Origin: Caulobacter sp.
GTDB lineage: Bacteria > Pseudomonadota > Alphaproteobacteria > Caulobacterales > Caulobacteraceae
Reading direction: 5' to 3'
NCBI GenBank assembly: GCA_019636175.1
Contig: JAHBYC010000001.1
Location: 62,001 to 126,000 of the forward strand
Length of the DNA stretch: 64,000 nucleotides
Each line of letters begins with the position of its first letter. Position 1 is the stretch's first letter. The notes below the pieces were generated by a model, which saw nothing but the letters and a program-made list of their open reading frames with translations, searched no databases and was not told the DNA's origin. Positions 1 to 8,034 of the stretch are shown here, piece by piece. A program made the position numbers and the translations under genes.

Positions 1-392
1 AAGGTTGCGACCCCGAGAAGGAGTTTGTTGCTGGCGGCAAAGAGGGGCTGGCGACGCAACGCCGCCGCCGCCTCGAGAAGGCCGACCGTCAGCACCAGGG
101 CGATCGGAAAATGGATCACCGCCGGGTGCCACATGCCGAGCCAGGAGAGCAGGCGTCCCTCGAAGGTCTTGGGCTTGTCGTGCGACATCTGCATGCCGCC
201 CGCCCCCTCGGTGGGCCAGGCCATCTCGGTGACCGGCATGTCATCGGGGGTCGAGACACTGGCCTCAGCACTGGCCGGCGGCGGCGATTCTGCCGGTGCG
301 CTGGCAGGTTCCGCCGCACGGAGCGGCGCGACCGAAACGGTCAGCGCCATAAGCAGGGCGAACGCGCCCGCTCTGAAAGTCTGATTGGCCAT
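1..392 (-). CDS. DUF2231-like membrane protein (partial, 3' end off window)
   Basis: This minus-strand reading frame stays open from its ATG at 390-392 to base 1, so the C-terminus lies outside the window. A strong Shine-Dalgarno sequence (AAGGAGGGG) sits about 5 bases before the ATG. The first 25 or so residues form a signal-peptide-like segment (FALLMALTVSVAPLRA), followed by a Pro/Ala-rich and Met-containing linker (residues about 26-75). A membrane segment with the motif WHPAVIHFPIALVL then begins; HP..VHFPIAL is the hallmark of DUF2231-type membrane proteins. These are often found beside copper and other metal-resistance genes, but their biochemical role is unknown. It lies downstream of the CusF-like gene at 451-780 on the same strand, separated by a strong hairpin. 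The family call is from motif recognition only, on about 130 residues. Confidence 0.7.
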   Translation of the reverse strand, partial: MANQTFRAGAFALLMALTVSVAPLRAAEPASAPAESPPPASAEASVSTPDDMPVTEMAWPTEGAGGMQMSHDKPKTFEGRLLSWLGMWHPAVIHFPIALVLTVGLLEAAAALRRQPLFAASNKLLLGVAT

Positions 393-415
393 CGCGCCCC
401 TCCTTGAACGGCGAG

Positions 416-443
416 GTCAGGCGCGCTGTGCAGCGCGCCTGAC
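416..443. terminator. Perfect hairpin between CusF-like gene and DUF2231 gene
   Basis: A 12-bp perfect inverted repeat (GTCAGGCGCGCT, loop GTGC, AGCGCGCCTGAC) sits 8 bases beyond the stop of the CusF-like gene at 451-780. It has no clear T-run, so it may terminate weakly, or stabilise or process the 3' end of that message before the DUF2231 gene. Confidence 0.6.
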
Positions 444-450
444 GCACGGG

Positions 451-780
451 TCACATCGCGTGGATTTCGGTGACCACTGGCTTGCCGCCGACGTTCTTGA
501 GGACGAAGTGAATCTTCTTGCCCACCGTTACGCCGTTCAGGATCGCGGCCTTCTCGACCTTGAACTTCATGGTCATGGACGGCCACTTCAGAGCCGCGAT
601 GGGATCATGGGCGATCGTGATGGTGCCGGCTTTGGCGTCGACAGCCTTCACCACACCCTGGCCCTCGGCGGTCTGCGGCGCCGCCGCATGGTTTTCACCC
701 GGATGAGCCAGCGCCGGCATCGCGACCGTCGTCGCCGACATCAGCGCGGCGGCCACCGCGATCATCATTCTGGTCTTCAT
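451..780 (-). CDS. CusF-like periplasmic copper-binding protein
   Basis: A 109-residue protein with an N-terminal signal peptide (KTRMMIAVAAALMSA... up to about residue 25) and a CusF-type OB-fold domain. Visible landmarks are GVVKAVDAKAGTITIAHDPI, ALKWPSMTMKF and GKKIHFVL. In CusF, a His, a Trp and two Met residues bind Cu(I)/Ag(I), and the W-P-x-M-x-M segment seen here supplies the Trp and Met ligands. The start at 780 is chosen because of a GCAGGAG Shine-Dalgarno sequence just upstream and because the signal peptide begins there; a longer frame to 840 is unlikely. The likely role is a periplasmic copper chaperone or metallochaperone for the nearby Cus pump. It is divergent from the small plus-strand gene at 921. 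This is the first of three CusF-type domains in the copper block. Confidence 0.88.
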   Translation of the reverse strand: MKTRMMIAVAAALMSATTVAMPALAHPGENHAAAPQTAEGQGVVKAVDAKAGTITIAHDPIAALKWPSMTMKFKVEKAAILNGVTVGKKIHFVLKNVGGKPVVTEIHAM

Positions 781-920
781 GATTGCTCCTGCAATTTGGT
801 TCGCACGCCTTGCGTGCCTCAGGGGAGAGATACGCGGCACGGCGGCTGAACCCTCAGCGTCGGCCGTGAGGGGTTTTCACGGGCGCATGCGTATGGTCCA
901 GAAGGCGAGGGGAAAAACCG

Positions 921-1208
921 ATGACCGACAAGCTCGATGCACTCCTGGCGCAGTTGCGCGACCTGCCATCCGATCACCCCCTGATCGGCCTCGAACTGCG
1001 CGTGCAAGCCGGGATCGGGCGCCATGCGTCAAGGCACGCAGGGGGCGCCGGCGGTTCTCTGCGCGCCGCCATGGTGGGCCTGGCCTTGATGCTTGGCGCC
1101 GGCGTAGGGGCGTTCTCCGCCGCCTCCGCCATGGCCGCGCCCAAGGCCGGCCTCTTCGCGGCCGCCGACGCGCTGGCCCCCTCCACGCTGCTCGACAGCG
1201 CACGGTAG
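921..1208 (+). CDS. Small single-pass membrane protein, possible CnrY-type anti-sigma factor
   Basis: A 95-residue protein with a short cytoplasm-type N-terminus (DKLDALLAQLRDLPSDHPL, about 45 residues), one hydrophobic segment (about residues 48-72: AAMVGLALMLGAGVGAF) and a short Ala-rich tail. Length (95 aa) and topology recall CnrY/NccY, the membrane anti-sigma factors of nickel/cobalt systems, which hold an ECF sigma factor through an N-terminal amphipathic helix. No CnrH or CnrX homologue is adjacent in the window, so the assignment is tentative. A purine-rich GAGGGG lies about 8 bases before the ATG. The gene faces the minus-strand copper operon, with a strong hairpin between them. It could equally be an unrelated small membrane protein. 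Confidence 0.5.
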   Translation: MTDKLDALLAQLRDLPSDHPLIGLELRVQAGIGRHASRHAGGAGGSLRAAMVGLALMLGAGVGAFSAASAMAAPKAGLFAAADALAPSTLLDSAR

Positions 1209-1214
1209 CGCCAA

Positions 1215-1256
1215 CCCGCCGCACACAGCCGCGGGCTTGCGCCCGTGTGCGGCGGG
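1215..1256. terminator. Strong bidirectional hairpin between convergent genes
   Basis: A 12-bp perfect stem (CCCGCCGCACAC paired with GTGTGCGGCGGG) encloses a second small stem (GGGC ttgc GCCC). It lies between the plus-strand gene ending at 1208 and the minus-strand lipoprotein gene ending at 1264. This is the place expected for a shared bidirectional terminator. There is no long T-run. Confidence 0.75.
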
Positions 1257-1263
1257 GCAGGGC

Positions 1264-1650
1264 CTACTCGGCCTTGATCGCCGTCACCTCGCCCGTTCCG
1301 CCGCTCATCTTCAATTCGAACGACACCTTGTCGCCGACCTTGACGGTGTCGAGCAGGGTGGCCGGGGTCGCCTTGAATTCCATTTCCATGGCGGGCCAGT
1401 TCGCTTCGGCGATCGGACCGTGATCGATGGTGATCGCGCCGGCGGTCTTGTCGATGCCGGTCACGGTGCCAGTCCCCTTGGCCATGGTCGCGCCGGCCAT
1501 GTCCATGCCGGCCATGTTGTCGCCAGAGGCAGGGGCGGGAGCTGCAGCGGGCGCGGAAGCTTCAGCGGCCGGTTCGGCCGGCTTCTTGCTGCAGGCGGCC
1601 AGGGAGGCCCCCATGGCGGCGACGGTGAGGATCATCGTGAGGCGCTTCAT
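1264..1650 (-). CDS. CusF-like copper-binding lipoprotein
   Basis: A 128-residue lipoprotein: signal peptide with lipobox LAAC (acylated Cys at about residue 20), a low-complexity Ala/Pro linker with Met-rich stretch ([16 protein letters not shown], about residues 45-60), then a CusF-type domain ([39 protein letters not shown]). The W-P-A-M-x-M ligand motif is kept. It is likely a membrane-tethered periplasmic Cu(I)/Ag(I) binder that supplies the Cus pump. Its ATG overlaps the stop of cusA by four bases (ATGA), so it is the last gene of the cusCBA operon and probably translationally coupled. Tethering to a membrane and the extra Met cluster distinguish it from the free CusF-like protein at 451-780. 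Confidence 0.88.
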   Translation of the reverse strand: MKRLTMILTVAAMGASLAACSKKPAEPAAEASAPAAAPAPASGDNMAGMDMAGATMAKGTGTVTGIDKTAGAITIDHGPIAEANWPAMEMEFKATPATLLDTVKVGDKVSFELKMSGGTGEVTAIKAE

Positions 1651-4600
1651 CGTGTGTCTCCTTGTTGAAGCGGTTGAACAGACGGAGCTCGCCGCCGCCG
1701 AAGCAGCAGATAGGCCGCGGGCAGAACGAGCATCGACAGCAGCGGCGCGGTCAGCATGCCGCCGATCATCGGTGCGGCGATGCGGCTCATCACCTCCGAC
1801 CCGGCGCCGTGGCCGAGCAGGATCGGCAGCAGGCCGGCGATGATAACGGCGACGGTCATGGCCTTGGGTCTTACGCGCAGCAGCGCGCCCTCCCTTACCG
1901 CCGCCTCGACCTGGTCGCGGTCCGGCCGGTCGCCGCGGTCGGCCAGGGCGTGCTTGAGGTAGATCAGCATCACCACCCCGAACTCGGCCGACACACCGGC
2001 CAAGGCGATGAAGCCGACGCCGGTGGCGACGGACTGATGGTAGCCAAGCAGGTAGAGGGTCCAGATGCCTCCGGTCAGGGCAAAGGGCAGGGTGCCCATG
2101 ACCAGGGCGGCTTCGTCGAAGCGGCGGAAGATCACGTATAGCAGAACGAAGATGATCAGCAGGGTGGCCGGCACGACCAGCTTGAGCCGGGCCATGGCGC
2201 GTTCCAGGTATTCGAACTGGCCCGAATAGGCGACGGAGACACCGGGCGAGAGCTTCACCTCCTTGGCGACTGCGGCGCGCAGGTCCTTCACTACCGACGC
2301 CAGGTCCCGCCCCCGCACATCGACATAGACCCAGGTCGAGGGCCGGCCATTCTCGGTTTTCAGCATCGGCGGGCCGTCGGCGATCTGGACGACGGCCACG
2401 GTCCCGAGCGTGATCTGCTGGCCCGACGGGGTGAGGATCGGCAGGGCGCGCAGACCCTCGAGGCTGTCCCTGATCTCGCGAGGATAACGGACGCTGATCG
2501 GATACCGGGCTAACCCTTCAACGGTCTGGCCGACGGTTTCGCCGCCGACCGCCCCGGCGACGATCTCCTGCACGTCGGCGATATTGAGACCGAACCGGGC
2601 GGCGGCGGCGCGGTCGATATCGATGTCCACATAGCGGCCGCCGGTCAGCCGCTCGGCCAGAGCAGAGCTGACGCCGGGCGTGCGCTTGGCGACCGTCTCG
2701 ACCGCGCGGGCGATGCGGTCCAGTTCGGCCAGGTCCGATCCGGACACCTTCACCCCGATGGGGCTCTTGATGCCCGTGGCCAGCATGTCGATGCGGTTGC
2801 GGATCGGCGGCACCCAGACGTTGGCCAAGCCCGGAACCTGGACGGCCCGGTCGAGCTCCTCGACCAGCTTGTCGGGCGTCATGCCCGGCCGCCACTGGTC
2901 GCGTGGCTTGAACTGGATTGTGGTCTCGAACATCTCCAGGGGGGCCGGGTCGGTGGCGCTTTCGGCGCGTCCCGCCTTGCCGAAGACGCTCTTCACCTCC
3001 GGGACGGTGCGGATCATTCGGTCGGTCTGCTGCAGCAGTTCCGAGGCCTTGGCGGCGGAGAGGCCGGGCAGGGCGGAGGGCATGTAGAGCAGGTCACCCT
3101 CGTCCATCGGCGGGATGAACTCGCCACCCAGCTGCGAGAGCGGCCAGGCGGTGGTGGCGAAGACCAGCGCCGCGATGACCAGCGCCGTTCGCGGCCGGTC
3201 CAGCACCCAGTCCAGCACCGGCCGGTAGACCGAGGTCAGCCAGCGGTTCAGCAGGTTGTCGTTCTCGGCCGGGATGCGACCGCGGATCAGCCAGCCCATC
3301 AGGACCGGGACCAGGGTCACCGACAGGATGGCGGCGCCCGCCATGGCGTAGGTCTTGGTGAAGGCCAGGGGCGAGAACAGCCGGCCTTCCTGGGCCTGCA
3401 GGGTGAACACCGGCGCGAAGGACAGGGTGATGATCACCAGGCTGAAGAACAGCGCCGGCCCCACCTCGACGGCGGCGTCGGTGATGACGCGCCACCTTTC
3501 CTCGCCCTCAAGACGGCCCTCCGGGTGATCGTGCTCCCAGCGCTCGATCTTCTTGTGGGCGTTCTCGATCATCACCACGGCCGCATCGACCATGGCCCCG
3601 ATGGCGATGGCGATGCCGCCCAGCGACATGATGTCGGCGTTCACCCCCTGGAGGCGCATGACCATGAAGGCGATCAGCACGCCCAGCGGCAGGGTCAGGA
3701 TGGCCACCAGGGCCGAGCGGACGTGCCAGAGGAACAGGCCGCACACGAGGGCGACGATGATGAATTCCTCGACCAGTTTGCTCGTCAGGTTGCCGATGGC
3801 CCGGTCGATGAGCTGGGAGCGGTCATAGGTGGTGACCACCTCCACCCCCGGCGGCAGGCTGCGCTTCAGCTCGGTCAGCCTGGATTGCACGGCCGAGATG
3901 GTGGAGCGGGCGTTCTCGCCTGACCGCAGGATGACGACGCCACCGGCGACCTCGCCCCTGCCGTCGAGCTCGGCGATGCCCCGGCGCATTTCCGGGCCGA
4001 TCTGGACGGTGGCCACATCCCCGAGCCGCACAGGCAGGCCGCCGGCAGCGGTGCGAAGCGGGATCGCCCGGAAGTCGTCCAAAGTCTTCAGATAGCCAGT
4101 GGCGCGGACCATGTACTCGGCCTCGGCCAACTCCAGCACCGAACCGCCGGTCTCGCCGTTCGCCCGCTGGATCGCCTCGACGGCCTGCTGATGGGTGACG
4201 CCATAGGCCGCCAGCCGCACCGGATCGAGCACGACCTGATACTGCTTGACCATACCGCCGATGCTGGCGACCTCGGCGACGCCGGGTAGGCTCTTGAGTT
4301 CGTACCGCAGGAACCAGTCCTGCAGGCTGCGCAGCTGGGAGAGGTCATGGCGGCCGGTCCGGTCGACGAGAGCGTATTCGTAGACCCAGCCGACACCGGT
4401 CGCGTCCGGCCCGAGCGCCGGCTTGGCCGCCTCGGGCAGGCGACTCTGCACCTGGCTCAGGTATTCCAGAACCCGCGAGCGGGCCCAGTAGAGGTCGGTC
4501 CCGTCCTCGAAGATGACGTAGACGAAGCTGTCGCCAAAGAACGAGTAGCCGCGCACGGTCCTGGCGCCCGGCACGGACAGCATTGTCGTGGCCAGCGGAT

Positions 4601-4799
4601 AGGTCACCTGGTTCTCGACGATCTGCGGCGCCTGGCCGGGATAGCTGGTGCGGATGATCACCTGCACGTCCGACAGGTCCGGTAGGGCGTCGACCGGCGT
4701 GGCGCGCACGGCCCAGATTCCGGCCGCGAGTATCGCCAGCGCGCCCAGCACCACGAAGAAGCGGTTGGCGACCGACCAGCGGATGAGGGCGGCGATCAT
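1647..4799 (-). CDS. cusA: Copper/silver efflux RND pump CusA
   Basis: A 1050-residue inner-membrane RND transporter of the heavy-metal (HME) family, which pumps Cu(I)/Ag(I) from periplasm and cytoplasm through a CusCBA channel using proton flow. The three Met residues that bind and relay Cu(I) in E. coli CusA have clear counterparts: [21 protein letters not shown] and [12 protein letters not shown] (roughly residues 575, 625 and 675). This makes copper/silver a better call than zinc/cobalt. The N-terminus shows the usual first membrane helix and the [11 protein letters not shown] segment. Length is typical for the family. It overlaps cusB upstream and the CusF-like lipoprotein gene downstream by four bases each, forming one operon read on the minus strand. 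Confidence 0.95.
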   Translation of the reverse strand: MIAALIRWSVANRFFVVLGALAILAAGIWAVRATPVDALPDLSDVQVIIRTSYPGQAPQIVENQVTYPLATTMLSVPGARTVRGYSFFGDSFVYVIFEDGTDLYWARSRVLEYLSQVQSRLPEAAKPALGPDATGVGWVYEYALVDRTGRHDLSQLRSLQDWFLRYELKSLPGVAEVASIGGMVKQYQVVLDPVRLAAYGVTHQQAVEAIQRANGETGGSVLELAEAEYMVRATGYLKTLDDFRAIPLRTAAGGLPVRLGDVATVQIGPEMRRGIAELDGRGEVAGGVVILRSGENARSTISAVQSRLTELKRSLPPGVEVVTTYDRSQLIDRAIGNLTSKLVEEFIIVALVCGLFLWHVRSALVAILTLPLGVLIAFMVMRLQGVNADIMSLGGIAIAIGAMVDAAVVMIENAHKKIERWEHDHPEGRLEGEERWRVITDAAVEVGPALFFSLVIITLSFAPVFTLQAQEGRLFSPLAFTKTYAMAGAAILSVTLVPVLMGWLIRGRIPAENDNLLNRWLTSVYRPVLDWVLDRPRTALVIAALVFATTAWPLSQLGGEFIPPMDEGDLLYMPSALPGLSAAKASELLQQTDRMIRTVPEVKSVFGKAGRAESATDPAPLEMFETTIQFKPRDQWRPGMTPDKLVEELDRAVQVPGLANVWVPPIRNRIDMLATGIKSPIGVKVSGSDLAELDRIARAVETVAKRTPGVSSALAERLTGGRYVDIDIDRAAAARFGLNIADVQEIVAGAVGGETVGQTVEGLARYPISVRYPREIRDSLEGLRALPILTPSGQQITLGTVAVVQIADGPPMLKTENGRPSTWVYVDVRGRDLASVVKDLRAAVAKEVKLSPGVSVAYSGQFEYLERAMARLKLVVPATLLIIFVLLYVIFRRFDEAALVMGTLPFALTGGIWTLYLLGYHQSVATGVGFIALAGVSAEFGVVMLIYLKHALADRGDRPDRDQVEAAVREGALLRVRPKAMTVAVIIAGLLPILLGHGAGSEVMSRIAAPMIGGMLTAPLLSMLVLPAAYLLLRRRRAPSVQPLQQGDTR

Positions 4800-6265
4800 C
4801 GGCCGCCCGCCCGCGTCATGCGCCGCACGGTCGGGCCAGCGGGCGGCTGGTCAAAGGTGAAAGCGACCCGGTCTCCGACCCGGAAGCCGCGCGGGATGGC
4901 GGGATCCTCGATCCGGAACGACATGGTCATGGCCGGCCAGTTGAGGGCCGGCACGGGCTCGTGCGACAGAGTCACGCTGTCGCCGGACAGCTTCTCGATC
5001 CGGCCGGTGGTCTGGTGGAGCATCGGCGTCGCCGTGGGTGCCGGACCATCGCCGATGGGCCGGGCCTGCACGCCGGATAGGCTGGCCTCGGAGTCGAGCA
5101 GGAACTGGCCGGAAGCGACGACCTTCTCGCCTTCCGCCAGACCCGCCAGGACCTCGGTCTGGCCTCCGGCCTCCTGGCCGACCTGAACCTCGGCCGGCTG
5201 ATAACGACCGCCGTCCAGCGCCAGCATGACCAGGGTGCGCCGCCCGGTGCGGATCACCGCCTCGGACGGGACCAGCAGGGCGGGGCGGGAGCTCTCGCCC
5301 AACTGCACCGTGGCGAACATGCCGGGTCGCAGGCGGCCCTTCCGGTTGGCCAGCTCGATCCGCGCGGTGAGGGTTCGGGTGTCCCCCTGCGCTTCGGGCA
5401 AGACGGCCGACACGCGGCCGGCGAACATCTCGCCCGGAAAGGCGGCCAGGTTCACCATCACGGATGCTCCCGGCCGGACCTGGCCGGCCAAGGCCTCGGG
5501 GATGGCGGCATTGACCCACACCGTCCCGAGCCCGTTCACCTCGGCCAGGGTCTGGCCGGCGGCGACGGTCATGCCGGCTCTGACACCGAGCGTGCGGATA
5601 ACACCTCCGGTCGGCGTGGAGATCGTCGTCACCGTCAATGGTCGGCCGCCGCGTTCGACCCGGGCGATCAGGCTCTCCGGCATGCCGAGCAGGGACAGGC
5701 GCTGGCGCGCGGCCTGGGTCAGTCTGGCGTCGCCCGTCCGGCGGACCGCCAGGTATTCGGTCTGCGCACCGGCCCATTCGGGGACCAGGATGTCTGCGAG
5801 CGGAGCGCCGGCGGCGACCAGGTCGCCCGGCGCCCGGCCATAGACCCGCTGGACAAAGCCGGCGGCCCGCGCCTGAATGATCGCCACGTCGCGCTGGTTG
5901 AAATCGACGACCCCGGTGGCCGTGAGACCGGATGGCAGCGTCCCGCGCGTCACGGTCGCCATGCGCAGGCCCAGGTTCTGCACTCGCGCGGGATCGATCC
6001 GCACACCCGCCCCGGTCGCCTCGTCTGCGTACCTGGGGACCAGCTGCATATCCATGAATGGCGACTTGCCGGGCTTGTCGAAGCGCTGCGCGGGGACCAT
6101 CGGGTCGTACCAGTAAAGGACCTTGCGGCCGTCCTCGGCTGCGCCGGCCGTCCCGGCTGAAGGCCCCGATTGCAGACGCGCCACGCCGTAGCCCGCCGCT
6201 CCGGCGACCAGCACCAGCGCCGTGGCGGCCAGGGCCAGATGGGTTCGTGAAATCCTGGCGCTCAT
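4796..6265 (-). CDS. cusB: CusB membrane-fusion protein with fused C-terminal CusF domain
   Basis: A 489-residue periplasmic adaptor joining the RND pump to the outer-membrane channel. In order: an N-terminal membrane anchor (about residues 10-30), a heavy-metal-binding segment ([13 protein letters not shown] ... [11 protein letters not shown], about residues 50-80), the lipoyl/hairpin/beta-barrel core, and at the C-terminus (about 410-489) a complete CusF-type domain ([30 protein letters not shown]). E. coli CusB lacks this last domain; there CusF is a separate protein. Fusion would deliver the chaperone in a 1:1 ratio at the pump. The gene overlaps cusC upstream and cusA downstream by four bases each. 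Family assignment is firm; the functional advantage of fusion is inference. Confidence 0.93.
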   Translation of the reverse strand: MSARISRTHLALAATALVLVAGAAGYGVARLQSGPSAGTAGAAEDGRKVLYWYDPMVPAQRFDKPGKSPFMDMQLVPRYADEATGAGVRIDPARVQNLGLRMATVTRGTLPSGLTATGVVDFNQRDVAIIQARAAGFVQRVYGRAPGDLVAAGAPLADILVPEWAGAQTEYLAVRRTGDARLTQAARQRLSLLGMPESLIARVERGGRPLTVTTISTPTGGVIRTLGVRAGMTVAAGQTLAEVNGLGTVWVNAAIPEALAGQVRPGASVMVNLAAFPGEMFAGRVSAVLPEAQGDTRTLTARIELANRKGRLRPGMFATVQLGESSRPALLVPSEAVIRTGRRTLVMLALDGGRYQPAEVQVGQEAGGQTEVLAGLAEGEKVVASGQFLLDSEASLSGVQARPIGDGPAPTATPMLHQTTGRIEKLSGDSVTLSHEPVPALNWPAMTMSFRIEDPAIPRGFRVGDRVAFTFDQPPAGPTVRRMTRAGGR

Positions 6266-7494
6266 GGCGCGTCCATCCCGTAGGTGATGTTGATCCGCAC
6301 GGCGTCGCGCATCGTCGCCGCCTCCTTGTCGAGGACATCGAGCCGGGCGTCGGCCAGGCCGGTGAAGGCCGCCAGCACGGCCGGCAGGTCGGCCGTCCCG
6401 GCCGCGTAGCTGGCGGTCTCCAGGTCGGCGCGGCGCTGGGCCAGCGGCAGGCGGCTGTCACGCGCCCGCACCCAGACCTCGTGGTGCATTCGATGGTCGG
6501 CCAGATCGGCATTGAGGGCGGCCAGAAGCTGACGGCGCGTCGCCTCCCGGTCCGCACGGGCCCGCGTCGCGTCCGCGCCGCGCGCATCTATGATCGGGCC
6601 CTGCCGCTGTCCCTGGCGGATCGGCAGGCTGAGGGTCAGCCGCGCCGAGACCATGTCACCGAAGCGGTCGTCGCGCTTCTGATAGGCCAGCTCCCAGCTC
6701 CAGTCGGAGGATTTTGCCGCCCGGGCTCCGGCTAGGTCAGCGTCGGCCAGCCGCACACCGGCGTCGAGAACCAGCAGGGTCGGGTGGCGGTCGAGGCCGG
6801 CGCGCAGAACGACCGGATCCACAGCCCAATGGGGCGGAGCGCCGGCGACTCCGGCGTCGGGGTCGCCGGTCCACCGCACCAGCGCCGCCTTGGCTCTGGC
6901 GACATCGGCCTGCAGTTCGCTGCGCCGGTCGGCCAGGGCGACGAGCCATTCGGCGGGATCGACGGTCTCGCCCGGACGCGCACCCTGCACTACGGCCGAG
7001 GGCGCGGCGTCCAGCACGGGCCGCAGCGCCGCCTCGATATCGTCGAGCGCCGTCAGTCGCGCCTGGGCGTAGTAGAGATCGACCCACGCCAGCGCGGTCG
7101 ACAGCCGCACCTCGCGCGCCGCCGCGAGGGCCTGGGCGTCGGCGACGCGGACCTCCGCGTCAGCTCGCCCGACCTCCGCCCGCCGGGCAGCACCGCTGGG
7201 CATGTCTTGCATGACGCCGACGCTGGCCATGGTCATCTCGTCGTCGGCGAAGCGGCCAGCCATCGGGCCGGAGATCGGCACGTTCTCCAGGCCAAGGCTG
7301 AGCTTGGGGTCGGGCAGTGACCCGGCCGCGCGTCCGGCCGAACGCGCGGCGTCCGCGCGCAGGCCGGCGGCCCGCAGGTTCGGCGCGGTCTCGCCAGCCT
7401 TCGCCAGGGCCTGGTCGAAGGTTAGTGGTTCGGCCTGGGCCGACACGGCGGTGGCGCTCGCGACGAGCAGCCACGCCCATTTTGCAGGAGACAT
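6262..7494 (-). CDS. cusC: CusC/CzcC-type outer-membrane efflux channel
   Basis: A 410-residue TolC-family outer-membrane factor with signal peptide (SPAKWAWLLVASATAVSAQA) followed by the N-terminal LTFDQALAKAGETAPNL motif typical of this family, and long alpha-helical segments rich in Ala and Arg. It would form the outer-membrane exit duct for CusBA. The start at 7494 is preferred over an upstream ATG at 7521 because GAGGAG lies about 10 bases before it and the signal peptide starts there. It is the first pump gene of the minus-strand cus operon and overlaps cusB by four bases. No lipobox Cys is seen at the signal-peptide end, unlike E. coli CusC. Confidence 0.9.
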   Translation of the reverse strand: MSPAKWAWLLVASATAVSAQAEPLTFDQALAKAGETAPNLRAAGLRADAARSAGRAAGSLPDPKLSLGLENVPISGPMAGRFADDEMTMASVGVMQDMPSGAARRAEVGRADAEVRVADAQALAAAREVRLSTALAWVDLYYAQARLTALDDIEAALRPVLDAAPSAVVQGARPGETVDPAEWLVALADRRSELQADVARAKAALVRWTGDPDAGVAGAPPHWAVDPVVLRAGLDRHPTLLVLDAGVRLADADLAGARAAKSSDWSWELAYQKRDDRFGDMVSARLTLSLPIRQGQRQGPIIDARGADATRARADREATRRQLLAALNADLADHRMHHEVWVRARDSRLPLAQRRADLETASYAAGTADLPAVLAAFTGLADARLDVLDKEAATMRDAVRINITYGMDAP

Positions 7495-7563
7495 CGCTCC
7501 GAACTCCTCATGACGGCGCAAGCGCCAGCGGCCGGCGCGGGTGCGCCGGCGGTCAGTCGGGGA

Positions 7564-7887
7564 TCAGAGGGCGATGGGTGGTCGGAGGGTTCGGTCCGGC
7601 GGCCGGGACCGGAGCGCTCGGGGCGGAGCCTGGGTAAGATCGGCGGTGTCGAACGTGACGATGGCGACATCGACGGCTGCCGCGGGAAGCGCCGCTGCCG
7701 TGGCGAAGCAGGCCATGCCCGGCTTGCAGGGCGCCTTATGGTCGGGGCCACCCTTGCCGTGGTCGCAGCAGTCCATCTTCGCGTGATCGACCGCCATCCC
7801 GGCGGCTTCCATTGGGCAGGGCGCCATCGCCCGCGCGGACGGCGCTGCGACCACAGGCAAAGCCAGCGCGGCGCTCCAGACGAGCAT
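7564..7887 (-). CDS. Small periplasmic Cys/Met/His-rich protein of copper operon
   Basis: A protein of about 107 residues with a cleavable-type signal peptide and a mature part rich in likely metal ligands (CPMEAAGM, HAKMDCCDHGKGG, CKPGMACF). It lies just upstream of cusC on the same strand, so it probably opens the operon. No named family is recognised; periplasmic Cu(I) binding is inferred from the ligands and context. The start is uncertain. The annotated ATG at 7887 has no good ribosome site, whereas AGGAG lies 7 bases before an in-frame CTG further upstream (about 7908), which would give a fuller signal peptide (LIRLFTLMLVWSAALALP). A non-standard CTG start therefore deserves a check. 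The C-terminal third is Arg/Pro-rich. Confidence 0.65.
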   Translation of the reverse strand: MLVWSAALALPVVAAPSARAMAPCPMEAAGMAVDHAKMDCCDHGKGGPDHKAPCKPGMACFATAAALPAAAVDVAIVTFDTADLTQAPPRALRSRPPDRTLRPPIAL

Positions 7888-7997
7888 CAGGGTGAACAGA
7901 CGGATCAGGCGGAGTCTCCTGACGCAAGTATGCAGGCTCGTCCCTCGCGTTTCAATCCCTCATGGGTCGGCGATATCGATAATCGTTCGCAGCAGGC

Positions 7998-8028
7998 TTG
8001 ACCCTCTAGTGGGTAGAGCAGTTATGGC
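7998..8028 (+). promoter_or_regulatory. PbrR/MerR-type operator-promoter of pbrT
   Basis: A TTGACC -35 box (7998-8003) and TATGGC -10 box (8023-8028) are held 19 bp apart, the over-long spacing typical of MerR-family promoters. The spacer carries the dyad CTCTA gtggg TAGAG. The same arrangement recurs at 10485 and 21247. The -10 box ends 6 bases before the pbrT ATG, implying a leaderless transcript. Confidence 0.85.
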
Positions 8029-8034
8029 GTCGCC

